Shown here: positions 1 to 11,501 of the stretch, one piece after another | How the letters are laid out: every line of letters starts with the position of its first letter | How positions within the stretch are numbered: the stretch's first letter is position 1 | Assembly (NCBI GenBank): GCA_013180625.2 | Contig: SNVD02014103.1 | Coordinates: 1-64,000, forward strand | Direction: 5' to 3' | DNA: 64,000 bases | DNA from: Boswellia sacra | Lineage: Eukaryota; Streptophyta; Magnoliopsida; Sapindales; Burseraceae | Made by a program: the position numbers and the translations under genes | The notes under the pieces: generated by a model | Database searches by the model: none | Told to the model about the DNA's origin: nothing | Seen by the model: the letters and a program-made list of their open reading frames with translations, nothing else

Positions 1-181
1 CCACAGATTGTTATTTAACCCAGGCCAGGTCCCGTCAACAACCTGTGAGTGATGTTGGCCCTGGGACAAGTTCTCTTGGCCAAAAAAATTGTGGATTCTG
101 TCTCCTACCTCGTTGCCAGGCATAGATAATCCACCCCACAAATTTTCAGCAGCAAAAATGATGCAAATAGAGCAACACCAC
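1..181 (-). CDS. First coding exon of a dentin sialophosphoprotein-like plant gene (partial)
   Basis: The start codon is at 123-121 and 41 codons are open to the window edge, so only the N-terminus is visible. The peptide begins MPGNEVGDRIHNFFGQEN and continues with a Gln/His-rich stretch and WPGLNNNLW. I recall this N-terminus from plant proteins of unknown function often labelled 'dentin sialophosphoprotein-like'; that name is weak and gives no function. The exon probably begins at 181, directly after a pyrimidine-rich acceptor ending in TTTTTTAG on the minus strand. That would place 58 leader bases before the ATG, with the rest of the leader in the exon ending at 2937. The reading is too short for the usual open-frame threshold, but the motif match makes it a real exon. 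The body of the gene lies to the left of this window. Confidence 0.72.
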
Positions 182-2936
182 CTAAAAAATTGTTGAGAAA
201 GATCAAGCCTTTAAATATTGCATAATTCCTTTAGACAGCCCAAAAATACCAAAACTAAGGGTATACAGAAACAAACCTCCTTTCTATACATTTAATTGTC
301 TCTCCAACTACCGCAATCCCAGCACTCAAAAAGTTATCCTGTACAAAACTAACCCAATTTTCAATATTTATTAGGGAATAGGTATTGTGATAAAGTCATG
401 AAAAACTAAAGCACATATGCACCGAATGTCATATGCTAAGTAACAATAAAAATTAGACAAATGACCTCTACTCTACTAGAATACATATACAGAAATAATT
501 TTTCTTGGATACTATACTCTATAGATATGCTTGAAGAAGATCTAACATGTTAAAAACAATAGAATTCCAATAAGGACAACACGTAGGGGGCAAACCTTCA
601 ATATTGAATTAAAAATTAAAAGAAAAATTTAGTAAAGAGGAATAGGAGTATTGAAAAAACAGGGAAAAGGGTTTACGAAAATTTGACCATTTGGTGTCAA
701 TCATAAATTTTGGATTCTTGGTAATTAGATTACAACGTTTCACAGCTATAGCATAAAAAATGTAGTTGTTTAAGCATTTCTACTTTTCTCCAATTCTCAG
801 GAGCCTTAACACAAATTAACATCAGTTTTTTTAAAACTTTTATGTTAAAGAACTATTGCACACCAAATGCTGAACCTAATCCGTCATCCCACACCGAACC
901 TCTGTTCAGAGCAACGGAAAAGGGGATAGGAGAGCACTTCTAGGAAGATTTAGCCCCAACACACTGCACAATTCAGAAACCCCACCCTATTTCCAAAGCC
1001 AACAACAAACCGCTGTTAAGCCATCTCGGATGTACTCTTATGGTCCATGCTTAAACTTGCCTTATGCAAAGTAATGGATAAAAGACTTGACTTATCCTCC
1101 TCATCAGAGCCACAAAGAAATCCTTGTTTAGAGAGTCTTCCAATGAGAAAAAGATACTATGACAAACTTCATAAGCTCAAACAATATACATGCAATGAGG
1201 AATTAGAAAGTAAAACTGACAAGGAGTCTCAATTTTTAAATATAATGAAAAAGCACAGTTTCTAGGTCACTCTACTCTATACACGTTCTGCACCACTCTG
1301 AGGCCCCTATTATTAACATGGCTTCCTCTGGGTTGTTATTATCTAATCTTAAATTTCCCTGGCTCCTTGGGACTACATCACAGGGGAACATCCCACAGAC
1401 TTAGCCTCAAGACCAGCAATACTCTCAAATCTCCTTTTGTCTTATATATCTCCAATATTTGCATGAACTACTTGAAGAGAATAGCTCGAATGGTCCGGTC
1501 TAACTCAGGAATGAGATTACTACAAACTAAAGACACAAAAAGAATGAAAAACAACCCATCTATGAAGGCATACCTGAACATATCATTAAAACACGACTCA
1601 GTATCTTCTTTGTAAAAATTAAAATTAACCATACACCCCTTAGGAAATATCAGCAGCTTTTGAAGAATTCTAGGACATACAGCAATAATATTTTATTATA
1701 TTACCATACCTTGAATCTCTCCCAGCAGCAAAATGCCTATAATCTATCAACAGTAAATTATCAAGTTCCCAACAACACTAAGTCTTGGTTTCAAATTCCT
1801 GTTTCTAGTTTATAAACCTCTTAACAATTGGCTTTAGTAAACATCATATAAATATAACCAAAACTTGCTCATTTTACCTTCAGCTTCTTCCTATATACAC
1901 AATTCAACTTTTCTTTAATACCCAGAAATTCATCAATCTCTCTTGTTCACCGAGATCTAACCTGGGTACTACGTTCACATCCTACAAGCTTGGTAGAGGA
2001 GAAACATGCGAAATATATATATATATATCAAGCACATCATCCAAAAACTAAGCTTGATCTTGATCACCACTACCTTTAGCTTTTATATTGATCACACGTT
2101 AAGGTATTTTCAATACTCATCATTTAATGGATATATAGGCTTTCCATGGGGTCAGGTAATACTCAAACCCTTTAGCGAGATTCTCTTACTCAAAAATCAA
2201 AGTTTAAGGTAGCAGAGGCAATTATTCAAAAGAAGACAAATATTCACACCAACCAATAACTTGAGTTCAGTAATTGATCCATCAAGAAGATGCATTGCTC
2301 AAAAAAATTTGAATTTAAGGTAACCAAGCATCTACAACAAACAAACAAAAAAATTATATGCCCACTTTTAAGTCACTAGCTAAGGAAGCATCAACAAGTG
2401 AACTCAGACTCTCTCACGCATTCACAGAAGAATTCCTAAGAGTAAAGCAACAATGCCACCATATTTAGTACACTAAACTCTAAATAATACTACACAAATC
2501 ATAGCATCCACAAGTAGCCCATCTTTGGTAGCTCATCTTGGTAGCTCAACCGGAAAATAATAATAACAAAACAATAATAATAAATTGGTAAAAAGCAAAT
2601 TTAGATTAAGTTATTGCTCCCTATTGCATACAACACAAGACCCAAAAAAAATAATTTCCTTCACTTTCCCTCGCATTTTCTCAGCAGCCAAGCCAGCTCC
2701 AAACACTTAAATTCTCTCAAAATCGCACATTAATTATTAAAAACACAGAAGATCGAACAAAAACAAAAGAGAAGAATACAATTAGAACGACAATACCACG
2801 CCCAAATCTCACAAGCAATATCGAGAAAAACTCAATCCTTGACTGCCCTAGCCTAGATTTAGTCCCTCCAAGAAAATGTTTTCTCAAAAGAAGAAATTAG
2901 GGTTTCTAGAAAGGAAATTAAAGTCTTTGCACTCAC
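182..2936 (-). other. Leader (5'UTR) intron of the left-edge gene
   Basis: The stretch begins on the minus strand with a strong donor (GTGAGT, 2936-2931) and ends with a pyrimidine tract and AG at 183-182. It is AT-rich and carries no reading frame that resembles a known protein; the 60-100 codon frames in it are unremarkable. A leader intron of about 2.75 kb next to the first coding exon is common in plants and often increases expression, but that effect is inferred here. Other exons inside it cannot be excluded. Confidence 0.5.
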
Positions 2937-3047
2937 AGTGATGTTGAGAGGCCTCAGTTGAAGCTCGAACCCGATCCTCTGATGCTGTGAATCTATCAAG
3001 TTTTAGGGTTTCAATTGAAGAGAGATGAATTGGCTTCTCTTTGAGCT

Positions 3048-3092
<45 letters not shown>

Positions 3093-3230
3093 AGTGATCG
3101 AAATAGTGCGAAATTTTCAACGAACAGAGGAGCAAAACTGAGGCTCGGATCCGAGGCTGAGGTTTGGACAACGAAGCTATAGGCTCGGTTCCAAAGCTAA
3201 TTGAGGGGTTTCATCCTGTGTGAAGAAATG
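2937..3230 (-). promoter_or_regulatory. 5' leader exon and proximal promoter of the left-edge gene
   Basis: Reading the minus strand, a CT-repeat leader (complement of the GA repeat at 3051-3089) is followed by a TAGGGTTT-class motif complement and a consensus donor at 2936/2937. Pyrimidine-rich leaders and AAACCCTA-like boxes are typical of plant housekeeping transcripts. The exact transcription start is not determined; 3230 is a guess. The reading frame across 3171-2884 on this strand is most likely leader sequence, not a gene. Confidence 0.45.
3051..3089. repeat. (GA)n microsatellite
   Basis: Uninterrupted AG dinucleotide run of about 39 bases, lying in the presumed leader exon of the left-edge gene, where the transcript would read CT. 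It should be length-variable between individuals. Confidence 0.95.
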
Positions 3231-3807
3231 CGTTATCGAGGGGCTTTGAGAAAGGGAGCATATGAAGAGTGGTTGCGGGTAGAGGAGGGAATTAGGTACC
3301 CATGAATTAAAATCTGCCATGTGGCATGACATGGTGGTGCCCACATTTGGGATCAAATTTTATGTCAATCACCGTTTGATTATTCGATCATGGTCGTTCA
3401 ATCGTCAATGATTTCGCTACATTTCCTTCTTTTATTGTTTTTAAATACTCTGCATCGATCCACCTCAACAAAAAGTCTAAAGTGCCTCTCAGGTTCACCT
3501 CAACGAGATGAAATTGAAACCAACTATAATTTAAAAATAAAAATTAAATACAAATTTTTAGATCTTGTTCCCCTCGCTTGCGGTATTTTATTAACATTGT
3601 TTTCTCTATGCATGCCTACCGTACGTGTACGCATAGGAACATTCTGTATCACATTGTTACTTCGAATTTGCAATAAAATTGCCAATTGCAATAGAAGTTT
3701 GGCCTTCTAAATAATATGAGATTAAAAAATGAAATTTGTAAACAGAATTTCAATTTCTTATTATTTTTTCTAAGACCTAAAAAAATAAAATGCTTATTTT
3801 TCTGATG
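3231..3807. other. Intergenic, no gene seen
   Basis: AT-rich spacer upstream of the left-edge gene. It contains only short chance reading frames. It ends at the 8-bp target duplication of the first hAT-type element. Confidence 0.6.
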
Positions 3808-3815
3808 ATTATCTC

Positions 3816-4386
3816 TAGGCTTGGTACCGGGGCGGGGCGGGGCCGGGGCAGCAAGTATCCAGCCCCGCCCCATCTCATTTTTTTCTGCCCCGCCCCGCCC
3901 CATTGCCCCGTTGCGGGGCGAGGCAAAAAAAAATTAGACAGATACATACGTGCCCGGCCCCGCCCCGCAAAATTTCATTTACACCCCATAATATTTATAT
4001 TTTTTAATCTCATCACCCGCAATATTTCTTTTAAGTCCATTCATAATTTCATACAACATCATCAACATGCTTACGTCACAGCCAAAAAATCCAAAAAAAA
4101 TAAAAAATAAATATATCCTGAAAGTTTCTATATATTAAAATTTAACAAAATAACCCCCTGAAATTACATGTAAGTCCCTATATTTTGAATTTTTTTTTTT
4201 CTACCCCTAACTGTGCGGGGCGGGGCGGGTTATACGGGTCTATATGCAAGACCCGGCCCCGGACCTGCCCCGAACGGGGCAGACTCTATGCAGCCCCGTA
4301 CCCGCCCCTTACAGTGATTCGGACCCGCCCCGTTGGACCGGGTCCAACCGGGTCAGTGGTGGGGCCGGGGCAAATGCCCAAGCCTA
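3816..4386. mobile_element. Non-autonomous hAT-type element 1 (571 bp)
   Basis: The ends are inverted copies (TAGGCTTGG at the left, CCAAGCCTA at the right), and the element is flanked by a perfect 8-bp direct repeat ATTATCTC at 3808-3815 and 4387-4394. An 8-bp duplication is the hallmark of hAT transposition. Both subterminal regions are packed with short G/C words such as GGGGCGGGGC in both orientations, as expected for hAT transposase binding arrays. The centre is AT-rich and has no transposase. The reading frames across the G/C-rich ends are artefacts of composition. Confidence 0.82.
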
Positions 4387-4536
4387 ATTATCTCCATTAG
4401 ATAAGATGTTTATTACATGTTATATATGATAATGACTTTTAATTAGCTATGTCTTGGTTCCCGGACTTGTAAACATTTGGGAGTTCTCTTCCACTCTTAG
4501 TCGGTTTTTAGACGTAACTTCTACATAATGTGTTAT

Positions 4537-5364
4537 CAGTACCGGCTCAACTATATTTGCCGTCTGAGGCGAAATAGTAGAATGGACATTTTTAGATTTA
4601 ATATAAAAAGCAATTAATTTTTTATTATTGATTTTAATTTTAATATTCAATAATTTAATCATCCATTAATTTTGTTAATGTTGTTTGTTCAAGTATTAAA
4701 GAATTCAGTAATATATTTATATTACATTTTGATCAACTTATCAAAAAAAAATTAGGATTTAAGAATTTTCAAATTTTTTCTTAAGTTTTTCATATGTAGA
4801 TTCTTTTCTAATAGACATATCTAAAATTAAAAATTAATTAAACACATTGATACGTATTGAATAACAAAATAAATAAAATAAAATCAAAAAAATATTTAAA
4901 GAATGGAGTTATGGAACTTGAAAATATATTTAAAAAAGAAACTTTATTATACAAATTTTTAATGAAAACAAATACTTAGTAATTATTTTTAGGGCCGAAA
5001 AATATCAGCCTAAAAAAAATTACCTGATTTACTAAATTTGGAAATATGGGGCTTTAATGTAACTAAATTGGCATTTAGGATCTTGTTGAATCTCGAAATA
5101 TGGAGTCTTATTATGTAACTAAAATGACGTATGTGGCCTCGATGTAACTAAATTAACTTTTAGGACCTATTGAATTTGGAGATATGGAGCCTTATTATAT
5201 AACTAACTTAGATATAAGGCCTTAATGTAACTAAATTGACATTTGGGACCTTATTGAATTTGAAGATATGAAGCTTTATATAACTAAATTAAAATATGAG
5301 GCCTTGTTAAAATTAGGGGCCATAGGTGACCGCCTCAGACACCTATATGGTTGAGCCGACCCTG
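4537..5364. mobile_element. Non-autonomous hAT-type element 2 (828 bp)
   Basis: The terminal inverted repeats extend for about 40 bases with some mismatches: left end CAGTACCGGCTCAAC, right end GTTGAGCCGACCCTG. The element is flanked by an 8-bp direct repeat with one mismatch, TGTGTTAT (4529-4536) and TGTGTTGT (5365-5372), which points to the hAT superfamily. The right part (about 5035-5310) holds four degenerate direct repeats roughly 50-90 bases apart, each with a GA-ATATG-AG core followed by AACTAA. There is no coding capacity for a transposase. Confidence 0.75.
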
Positions 5365-5372
5365 TGTGTTGT

Positions 5373-6468
5373 AAGAAATGTATTAAAGCAAGCACCGCAT
5401 TGAGAGTTTCTTATCGTCGTTTCATAAGTGACCTAGGCTAACCTTTATTGCATACTAGTTTGTGTGCAAGATGTGTGAAGCCACCAAATTGAGAATACGG
5501 ACTGGCATGGGCATTGTTCACAATAGTATGGTGAATAGTAACAACCCAATTGAGTCTCACGTCACTATGCTAATGTTCGACAATGAGGCTTATATGCACA
5601 CGGGAACATCTCCTTTACAAGCCTACTTTTAAAGGTGAGTCATATGTAACGTGCATATTACATATATTATTATTAATTTGAATTTTGTAAGAGTTATACT
5701 GTCTTGATCATATTTTATATTATAATTAATTTTTTATTTTGTTATGCTAATTGAATTGATATTTTTTTAATTATATTACGATATATATAATGGAATATTT
5801 TTATCATTTTTCTCCAATTTCTCTATCAATATATAGGACTTTGTTTAAGATTAAAAAAAATTAATATTTAATAAAAGGAGAAATATTATAAATAACCTTG
5901 AAAGAACACCTAATATCACACATGTTCTCATCGTTTTAAAAATATGAACTATGACCCTATCGTTACTGTAAATTTTTTGTAATGAACAAAAAAAATGATA
6001 GAGAAAAACATTTGCTAAAAAAGCCTCCTCTTCTTTTTTCCTTTCAAAACCCTAGCTCTCTATCATTTCACAACCATAGTCGCACACTACAAAAAGACAA
6101 AACAACTTCTTATTCTAGGTTAGGATTCATCATACTCCTTTTTCTTAATATAAAACCAAACACCACATCCACCTAGCAAAAATTTTAAATAATTTAAATA
6201 ACAGGGAGTCTTTATTCCAAAATGAAAACAATAACACAACTAAGAACAAACTAAGCTGAATCCAAACTATGACAATCTTATTCCAAAATCTACAAACACG
6301 AAAAGAAAAAGGAAAAAAAGAAATCAAATGTATGCCACCACATGCATGAGCCTGCACACTACCGTAAGGGTACTCATTTTCACCACCAACCATGTAATCA
6401 GCTTCCTAATTTTTCAGCTCAATCACAATATTCAAATCAACTAATGTTTTTGCCCTCTCTGCCACCAC
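5373..6468. other. Intergenic, no gene seen
   Basis: AT-rich spacer between two hAT-type elements. Frames such as 5982-6176 plus and 6393-6145 minus are lysine/asparagine- or phenylalanine-rich composition frames with no recognisable domain. Confidence 0.6.
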
Positions 6469-6476
6469 CTCTCAAT

Positions 6477-7272
6477 TAGGGAGGGCAAAACCCGGGGCCG
6501 GGGCTGCGGTTGGCGGTCCCCGGCCCCGGCCCTGACCTTCAATAGCACACCCGGCCCCTGAAAATTCCCCGAAAATTTTTTCCCGGGGTCGGGTCCAGGG
6601 TACCCCTAGCAGGGCCGGGTTTTGCAATAACCCGGGATTAAAACCCGGGTTGTATTTTTTTTTAATTCTGACGTTCTTTTATGTAGTATATATATATGTG
6701 ATAGCAAAATTTTGCGTAAAATAATGTGTAGCCTAGTGGTTGGCCGCGATTTTCATGTATAGGGAGTGATGGGTTCAAACCCCAGAGGCTGCAGAAAATT
6801 TTTAACATAATTTTCTTGGACATCGGTGGCAGATATATATATATATGTGTGTAGCCAAATTAAATGTGAAATGGGTTGTAGTCCAGTGGTAACTTGTCAT
6901 TTCCATATATGCACAGAGACGAGTTCGAACCCTGGAGGCAGCAAGAAATTTTTTACATACCTTCCTTGGAGATGGGCTGGGCTTGACGCACACTGGGCTT
7001 GGGCTAAAATTTAAATAAAGGGTGATATGTGGCAATTAAAAACTAATAGGACTTAAAAGTATTTTTACATAATATAATTTTAAAATTTCAATTGCATCCC
7101 CCGGGTTTAATTCCGAATCCCCGGCCCCGGCCTCCCCACCCCGGCCCCGGGCAGGGCAGAAAAATTCTCCCCGGCCCCAGCTAAATTCTCCAGTTTTTCG
7201 GGTTATTGCCCGGCTCCGGATGTCCGGATTTTCTGGATCCCCGGCGCCGGCCGGGTCAAATTGCCATCCCTA
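6477..7272. mobile_element. Non-autonomous hAT-type element 3 (796 bp) with SINE cargo
   Basis: Inverted ends (TAGGGAGGGCAA at the left; the complement of TAGGGATGGCAA at the right) are flanked by a perfect 8-bp direct repeat CTCTCAAT at 6469-6476 and 7273-7280. The subterminal regions are dense in CCCCGGCCCCGG-type words in both orientations, like element 1 but with different terminal bases. The centre (about 6690-7000) holds two tRNA-like units, annotated separately. No transposase is encoded. The 8-bp duplication and TAGGG-type end support assignment to hAT. Confidence 0.85.
6690..7000 (+). repeat. Tandem pair of tRNA-derived SINE-like units
   Basis: Two related units of about 150 bases follow each other. 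Each has an internal RNA polymerase III promoter: box A TAGCCTAGTGG (6729-6739) with box B GGTTCAAACCC (6772-6782), and box A TAGTCCAGTGG (6879-6889) with box B GTTCGAACC (6923-6931). The spacing of about 33-34 bases between the boxes is tRNA-like. After box B both units share a stretch reading GAGGC-GCA-GAAA-TTTTTA and then CTTGGA. Neither folds as an obvious functional tRNA, so a dimeric SINE or a SINE duplicated in place fits best. Confidence 0.65.
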
Positions 7273-7280
7273 CTCTCAAT

Positions 7281-7742
7281 AGCAAATCAACTATCACTAC
7301 TATTACCCTTGGCCTCCATGCTCACCGATCTACACATCCTAACCAATTAAATTCTTTTTTTAAAAAAAAAAGTCTATTGATAAAGGAAAGTTTGTGGCTG
7401 TTGAGTGTGAAAAATAGGCTATGTGTGTATATGTTTATCAACATTTTTGCTGGCAATGATGGTGTTTATTTGAAAGTCAATTTAGGAAGGTATGTAGGTC
7501 ATTTGCTTATTCTATTTTATATCTCAAATTGAATCTTACCGAAACTAGTTGACTATAGGGTCATGGTTTATATTTTAAAAAATGTGAGGGACATATGTGA
7601 CATTAGGTCTTAGTTAATGCTCATTTGTAATGTTCCCTTTAATAAAATAGTTACATTAAAATTAGTTTAGAATTTTAAAGTAATATCTTATTAAAATTTT
7701 TCTAGTCCATCTCATTAGCTATATATAAAAAATATAAACTAT
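7281..7742. other. Intergenic, no gene seen
   Basis: AT-rich spacer between hAT-type element 3 and the LTR-like repeat. The plus-strand frame at 7206-7532 crosses the end of the hAT element and is not a gene. Confidence 0.6.
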
Positions 7743-9790
7743 CTGTTGATTCCCGTTCTGGGACCAAACCTAAGGGCCATAAAAGGAGCCCAAACTTCAT
7801 GTAACATGAAATATACAACATCAAAATATGTTATCAATGGCGTCTATCAAATGCAATACGCAATTGTCCAAAGTTAAAACTAAATTAAATCACAGTTGAC
7901 TGGTTCATAATGTAATAGGTTGTAATGGCATTTAAAAGCACAAGCCCAGATACTATCTTCATGCAATATAAAATACCAATATACAATATACAAAAGAGTT
8001 ATTCTATTCAGCCCCCATTTTTGAACTCTTCAAACCTCATTTCTTAGTTTACTATATTAAAAATTTAAATTTGTAACATTTCTCAGTAAACCCTACTTAA
8101 TTCCTAGCTTACCCTTCTTCTTCTTCAATCTCAATCTAAATTTCATTACTCATATGTGATATATAGCTTACAATAATATTTCTTCTTCACTCAATTTAAT
8201 TTAGATCCTTAATGATTTTTTCGTTTTAGTAGATGATTTATGAATGTTAGACTTGAACTAATCATATGGGAACTTTTCATTGTATGGTTGTTCTCTGATC
8301 TTTTGCTTCTTTTGTTTCCGCTATATGCTCAGTTGGGGAAGAAAATATTTGAGGAAAACAAATAAAAATGATATTGAAACCAGACCGTGTGTGTGTGGGA
8401 ATTTTTCGATAGTAATTTTGTAAGTGCTTTTTTTCCTGTTATTGTAGTTGTATTTATCTAAGTCTCTTGCTAATAATATGTTAGTATTCCTGCAAATCTA
8501 CTTTAAAAGAAAAAAAATAAAACTTTGATTAAAATTTACCTGTTCGTCATCTATTCTCCTCATGATCACACTATTTCTTTCTTTATGTCATCCAGAATAA
8601 TAAATATTTGTCAAATAAATCATAAATATATTTCAAACAAAATTGTGATGTTGAAAATTTAAAAGTGTATAAAACAAATTAGAGATTAAAACATCTAAGG
8701 GGATTAAGGTTTTATAAAATATATGTAAAGATAATATGTGTGTTCAAGAGTTTTATCTTTGTAGCAATTTTATGAGGGTAAAACTATCAAATAATAAAAG
8801 ATAAAAAAATAGTGTCTAGTGAGTTTAAAAATGGGGGCTGAATAGAACCACTCTACACAAAATTTAATAAAGTATTTGAGGTTTAAGCCTATATACTCTC
8901 TTCAAGTCAAGCGGACCCAAGCCACCACGAGGGCTTTTGGAATAGGGTATGATATGGTTGGCATAGATTGGAGAATTAAGGCCCATTTAGCCTAATATGT
9001 TGGACAAAAACCCACTTGAGGGTACTTTGGTCCTGAATAATAATTGAAGCTAAACAAAGGCAAGATGGTAAAAGAGAGTTGATCAAATGAGATTAGAATC
9101 ATGCTTAGATATTATTTCTAATATATATTCCTTATTTTCTATAAATCATGTTTTATGTAAATCCTATTTATAAACAAATCATCTTAGTTTCCTATAATTA
9201 GCATGACCTTTTAAATATTTCCAAAATAGAGATGTCCATTATCTAAAGGTTCCTTTTATCTAAAAAACAGTTATAAAAGGATAGGAACACCAAAGTTTAC
9301 AAGTAGTTCGACCTACAGAGTTTTTAGAAAATAGCCTAGTTTCAGTTAAACACCGATTTATCTTGTCAAAACTCCATTCTTGTCCTCAAACATGATCACC
9401 ATCAACCAGAGTTGTTTTCTTAAAATCATTCATACTACTATGAAGAAGACCTCATAGAGAATCTCCTATACAAAACTCCAAATAGAGTCCATGATATATT
9501 TCTTTCCACCTTTTAATCCGAATCTGATTATGTACATAATATTAGGGTTTTAGGTCTATTTCTCATTTGAACTTCGACTTTACAAAAGTCATCACTCCTT
9601 CCATTTGCTCCCACTGCCAAACTTTCTTTCCATGAGTTTTGGGATTTCTGAAGTTTTACACCATATATCTGCAACGTGACACTTCCTAGTCGATTTGAGA
9701 CTTCGAGGTAAGGTGGGCCAGTTCCTCGAATTCAGACGAGGCTTACTTTCTGACATTAAAGGTATACAAATGTTTCCTTCCACTTGAGAA
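7743..9790. repeat. LTR-like repeat, copy 1 (interrupted)
   Basis: Begins with TGTTGAT and is recognisably related to 20951-22386. Shared landmarks, in order: a GGACCCAAGC block (8919 and 21293), a 'CCCACTT-AGGG' then GTACTTTGGTC block (about 9011 and 21391), a run with GGTAAA and GTTGAT, a TATAAA-type box (about 9262 and 21706), and a TTTGCTCCCAC-GCCAAA block near the 3' end (9604 and 22276). This layout suggests a solo LTR or an isolated LTR of a non-Copia element. Without the 858-bp insertion the copy is about 1.2 kb. The right boundary is approximate, and I see no flanking direct repeat. Confidence 0.55.
7996..8853. mobile_element. Mutator-like non-autonomous TIR element (858 bp)
   Basis: The element starts GAGTTATTCTATTCAGCCCC and ends with the near-perfect inverse (left and right ends match over about 34 bases with a few mismatches). 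It is flanked by 9-bp direct repeats TATACAAAA (7987-7995) and TACACAAAA (8854-8862), which differ at one base. A 9-bp duplication and G-starting termini are characteristic of Mutator-like elements. The interior is AT-rich with no transposase. It sits inside copy 1 of the LTR-like repeat and is therefore the younger insertion. Confidence 0.75.
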
Positions 9791-11146
9791 GCAAGTTAAC
9801 GAAGATTGTTTACTTTATAATTTGCTTGTAATTCATTAAGGATATGTTTGTCTCTTCCAATCGCTATAAAAAAAGAATCTTTACATTATCAATTCATTCT
9901 TTAAGACAAAAGATTCAAGATATACTTCCAATACCTATTAAAAGATCTTTAACTACTAAACAACGTCTTTTTAAAGTTATAATAGTTCATTCTAAAAAAC
10001 ATAATGATGTAATCATTTGTTAGGTGGCATTAAGGACGAAGATGTCAAATTTGAAAATATCATATTAATGAATATATTGAAGTGCATACTCTATTGCAGG
10101 GCTGACCTAAAAGTTTATCCGAGGGAGCACCTTCATTTTTTATAACATTTATAATTGATTTAATAAACAATGAGGATATGAGAAACTTTATACAAAAGAA
10201 AATGTAAACATAGATAAAGGGATATAATAAAATCTTACCCCTTAGAATAAATCCTAACACAATTAAGAAAAATGCAAAGTCTAAAATATCAAACTTAGGG
10301 ATTGAGATCCTCTTCTTACCTTACCTTTACCTGACCTTCTCAAATCTAATGACACAAGGCTCTTAATTGAATGTATATGGCTAGGATCTCTTTTCCATCT
10401 TTTTTTACTCAAAATGTAATGGTTTTAGCTTCACCTTGAAATAAAGCATTAAATCAACTCTTTCACACCAAATCAAACCAAACCCTGCTACACAAAAAAA
10501 AAAAAAATGGTCTCTCTCTTACACCAAATCAAATCAAACCTGGCTTTTCTCCTTTCTCTACACTATTATTTGTCATCGCTTGAAACTATATCAAGTTGAA
10601 ATTGTTAGTCATTTTGATTTGGCGTTGTTAAATTATTCTATTTTGCTGCAAATTGATTCGGCAAAAATCAAACATACATGATTGGTAGGTTATTGCTTAA
10701 AAATCTTCTGCTCATGATACTTGGGTTAGGTTCTTTTATATTTATCTTATGAAAGCTTGAGCACTATCGACCAATTTTTGTTCCTTACTTGTTGTATTTT
10801 ATGCTTGTACAACAGTAACAAGGAAAAAGCCAAAACTTTGATATTAGGGGTTCATTGGTAGTATTGTTGGATTCTTGAATTGGGTTTCCAGGCGTTTTTG
10901 GTGGAATGAAAGAGTGATTTATCAATTGAGTGAGGCTTAGAATCTGATTTGACACAGTTGGGTATGGGCATCAACTATTCCTTCAAAACTAATGGCAAAG
11001 GAATAAGTAAGCACCAAGAAAATAAGCTATGTTTTTTTAGCTTAATTGCTTGCACCATTTTAGATTTTGTTGTTGTACTCTCATTTAATTTGTTCTTACA
11101 AGTGATAATAGGGTGAATCTAATTGCATTGACTGAGAACTCCTTTG
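9791..11146. other. Intergenic, no gene seen
   Basis: AT-rich, with poly-A runs and short chance frames. No recognisable protein motif, RNA gene or bounded repeat was found between the LTR-like repeat and Copia element 1. Confidence 0.55.
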
Positions 11147-11501
11147 TGTTGACCCAGATATGGCAACCCAAGAGGGGAGGTGAATTGGGTTTTTATTTAT
11201 CAAAACGGATTTAGAAAACTTTTCTTGACAGATCAAAATTAGTTCACTCTTTCTTTGAGAATAAAGGTAAAGAAGATGAAAATAGAATACAATCAAGAGA
11301 ATGACAATAAAGAACAATCACAGGTGCAAGTAAATGTAAAGAGATAGGGATAGAGAGAGTGCAAACTCAATTTATGTGGTTCGGCAAACCTTGCCTGCGT
11401 CCACGGGCTCCTAGCTCTACGAGATAAGCTTTCCATTAAGTTGTAGAAATCTTTACAACTTGCTTGATGAACAACCTCACCAAGACTTGTTCTTCCAACC
11501 C

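Noticed and set aside
2884..3171. Minus-strand frame of 95 codons over the GA repeat
   Set aside because: The long Ser-Leu run is the translated microsatellite, and the region has leader-exon features with a splice donor inside it.
3649..4400. Frames rich in Arg, Pro and Gly
   Set aside because: They are translations of the GC-rich subterminal repeats of hAT-type element 1.
6721..6931. Functional tRNA genes in hAT-type element 3
   Set aside because: Box A and box B are present, but I could not pair a credible acceptor or anticodon stem, and the two units share non-tRNA tails, so they are SINE-like.
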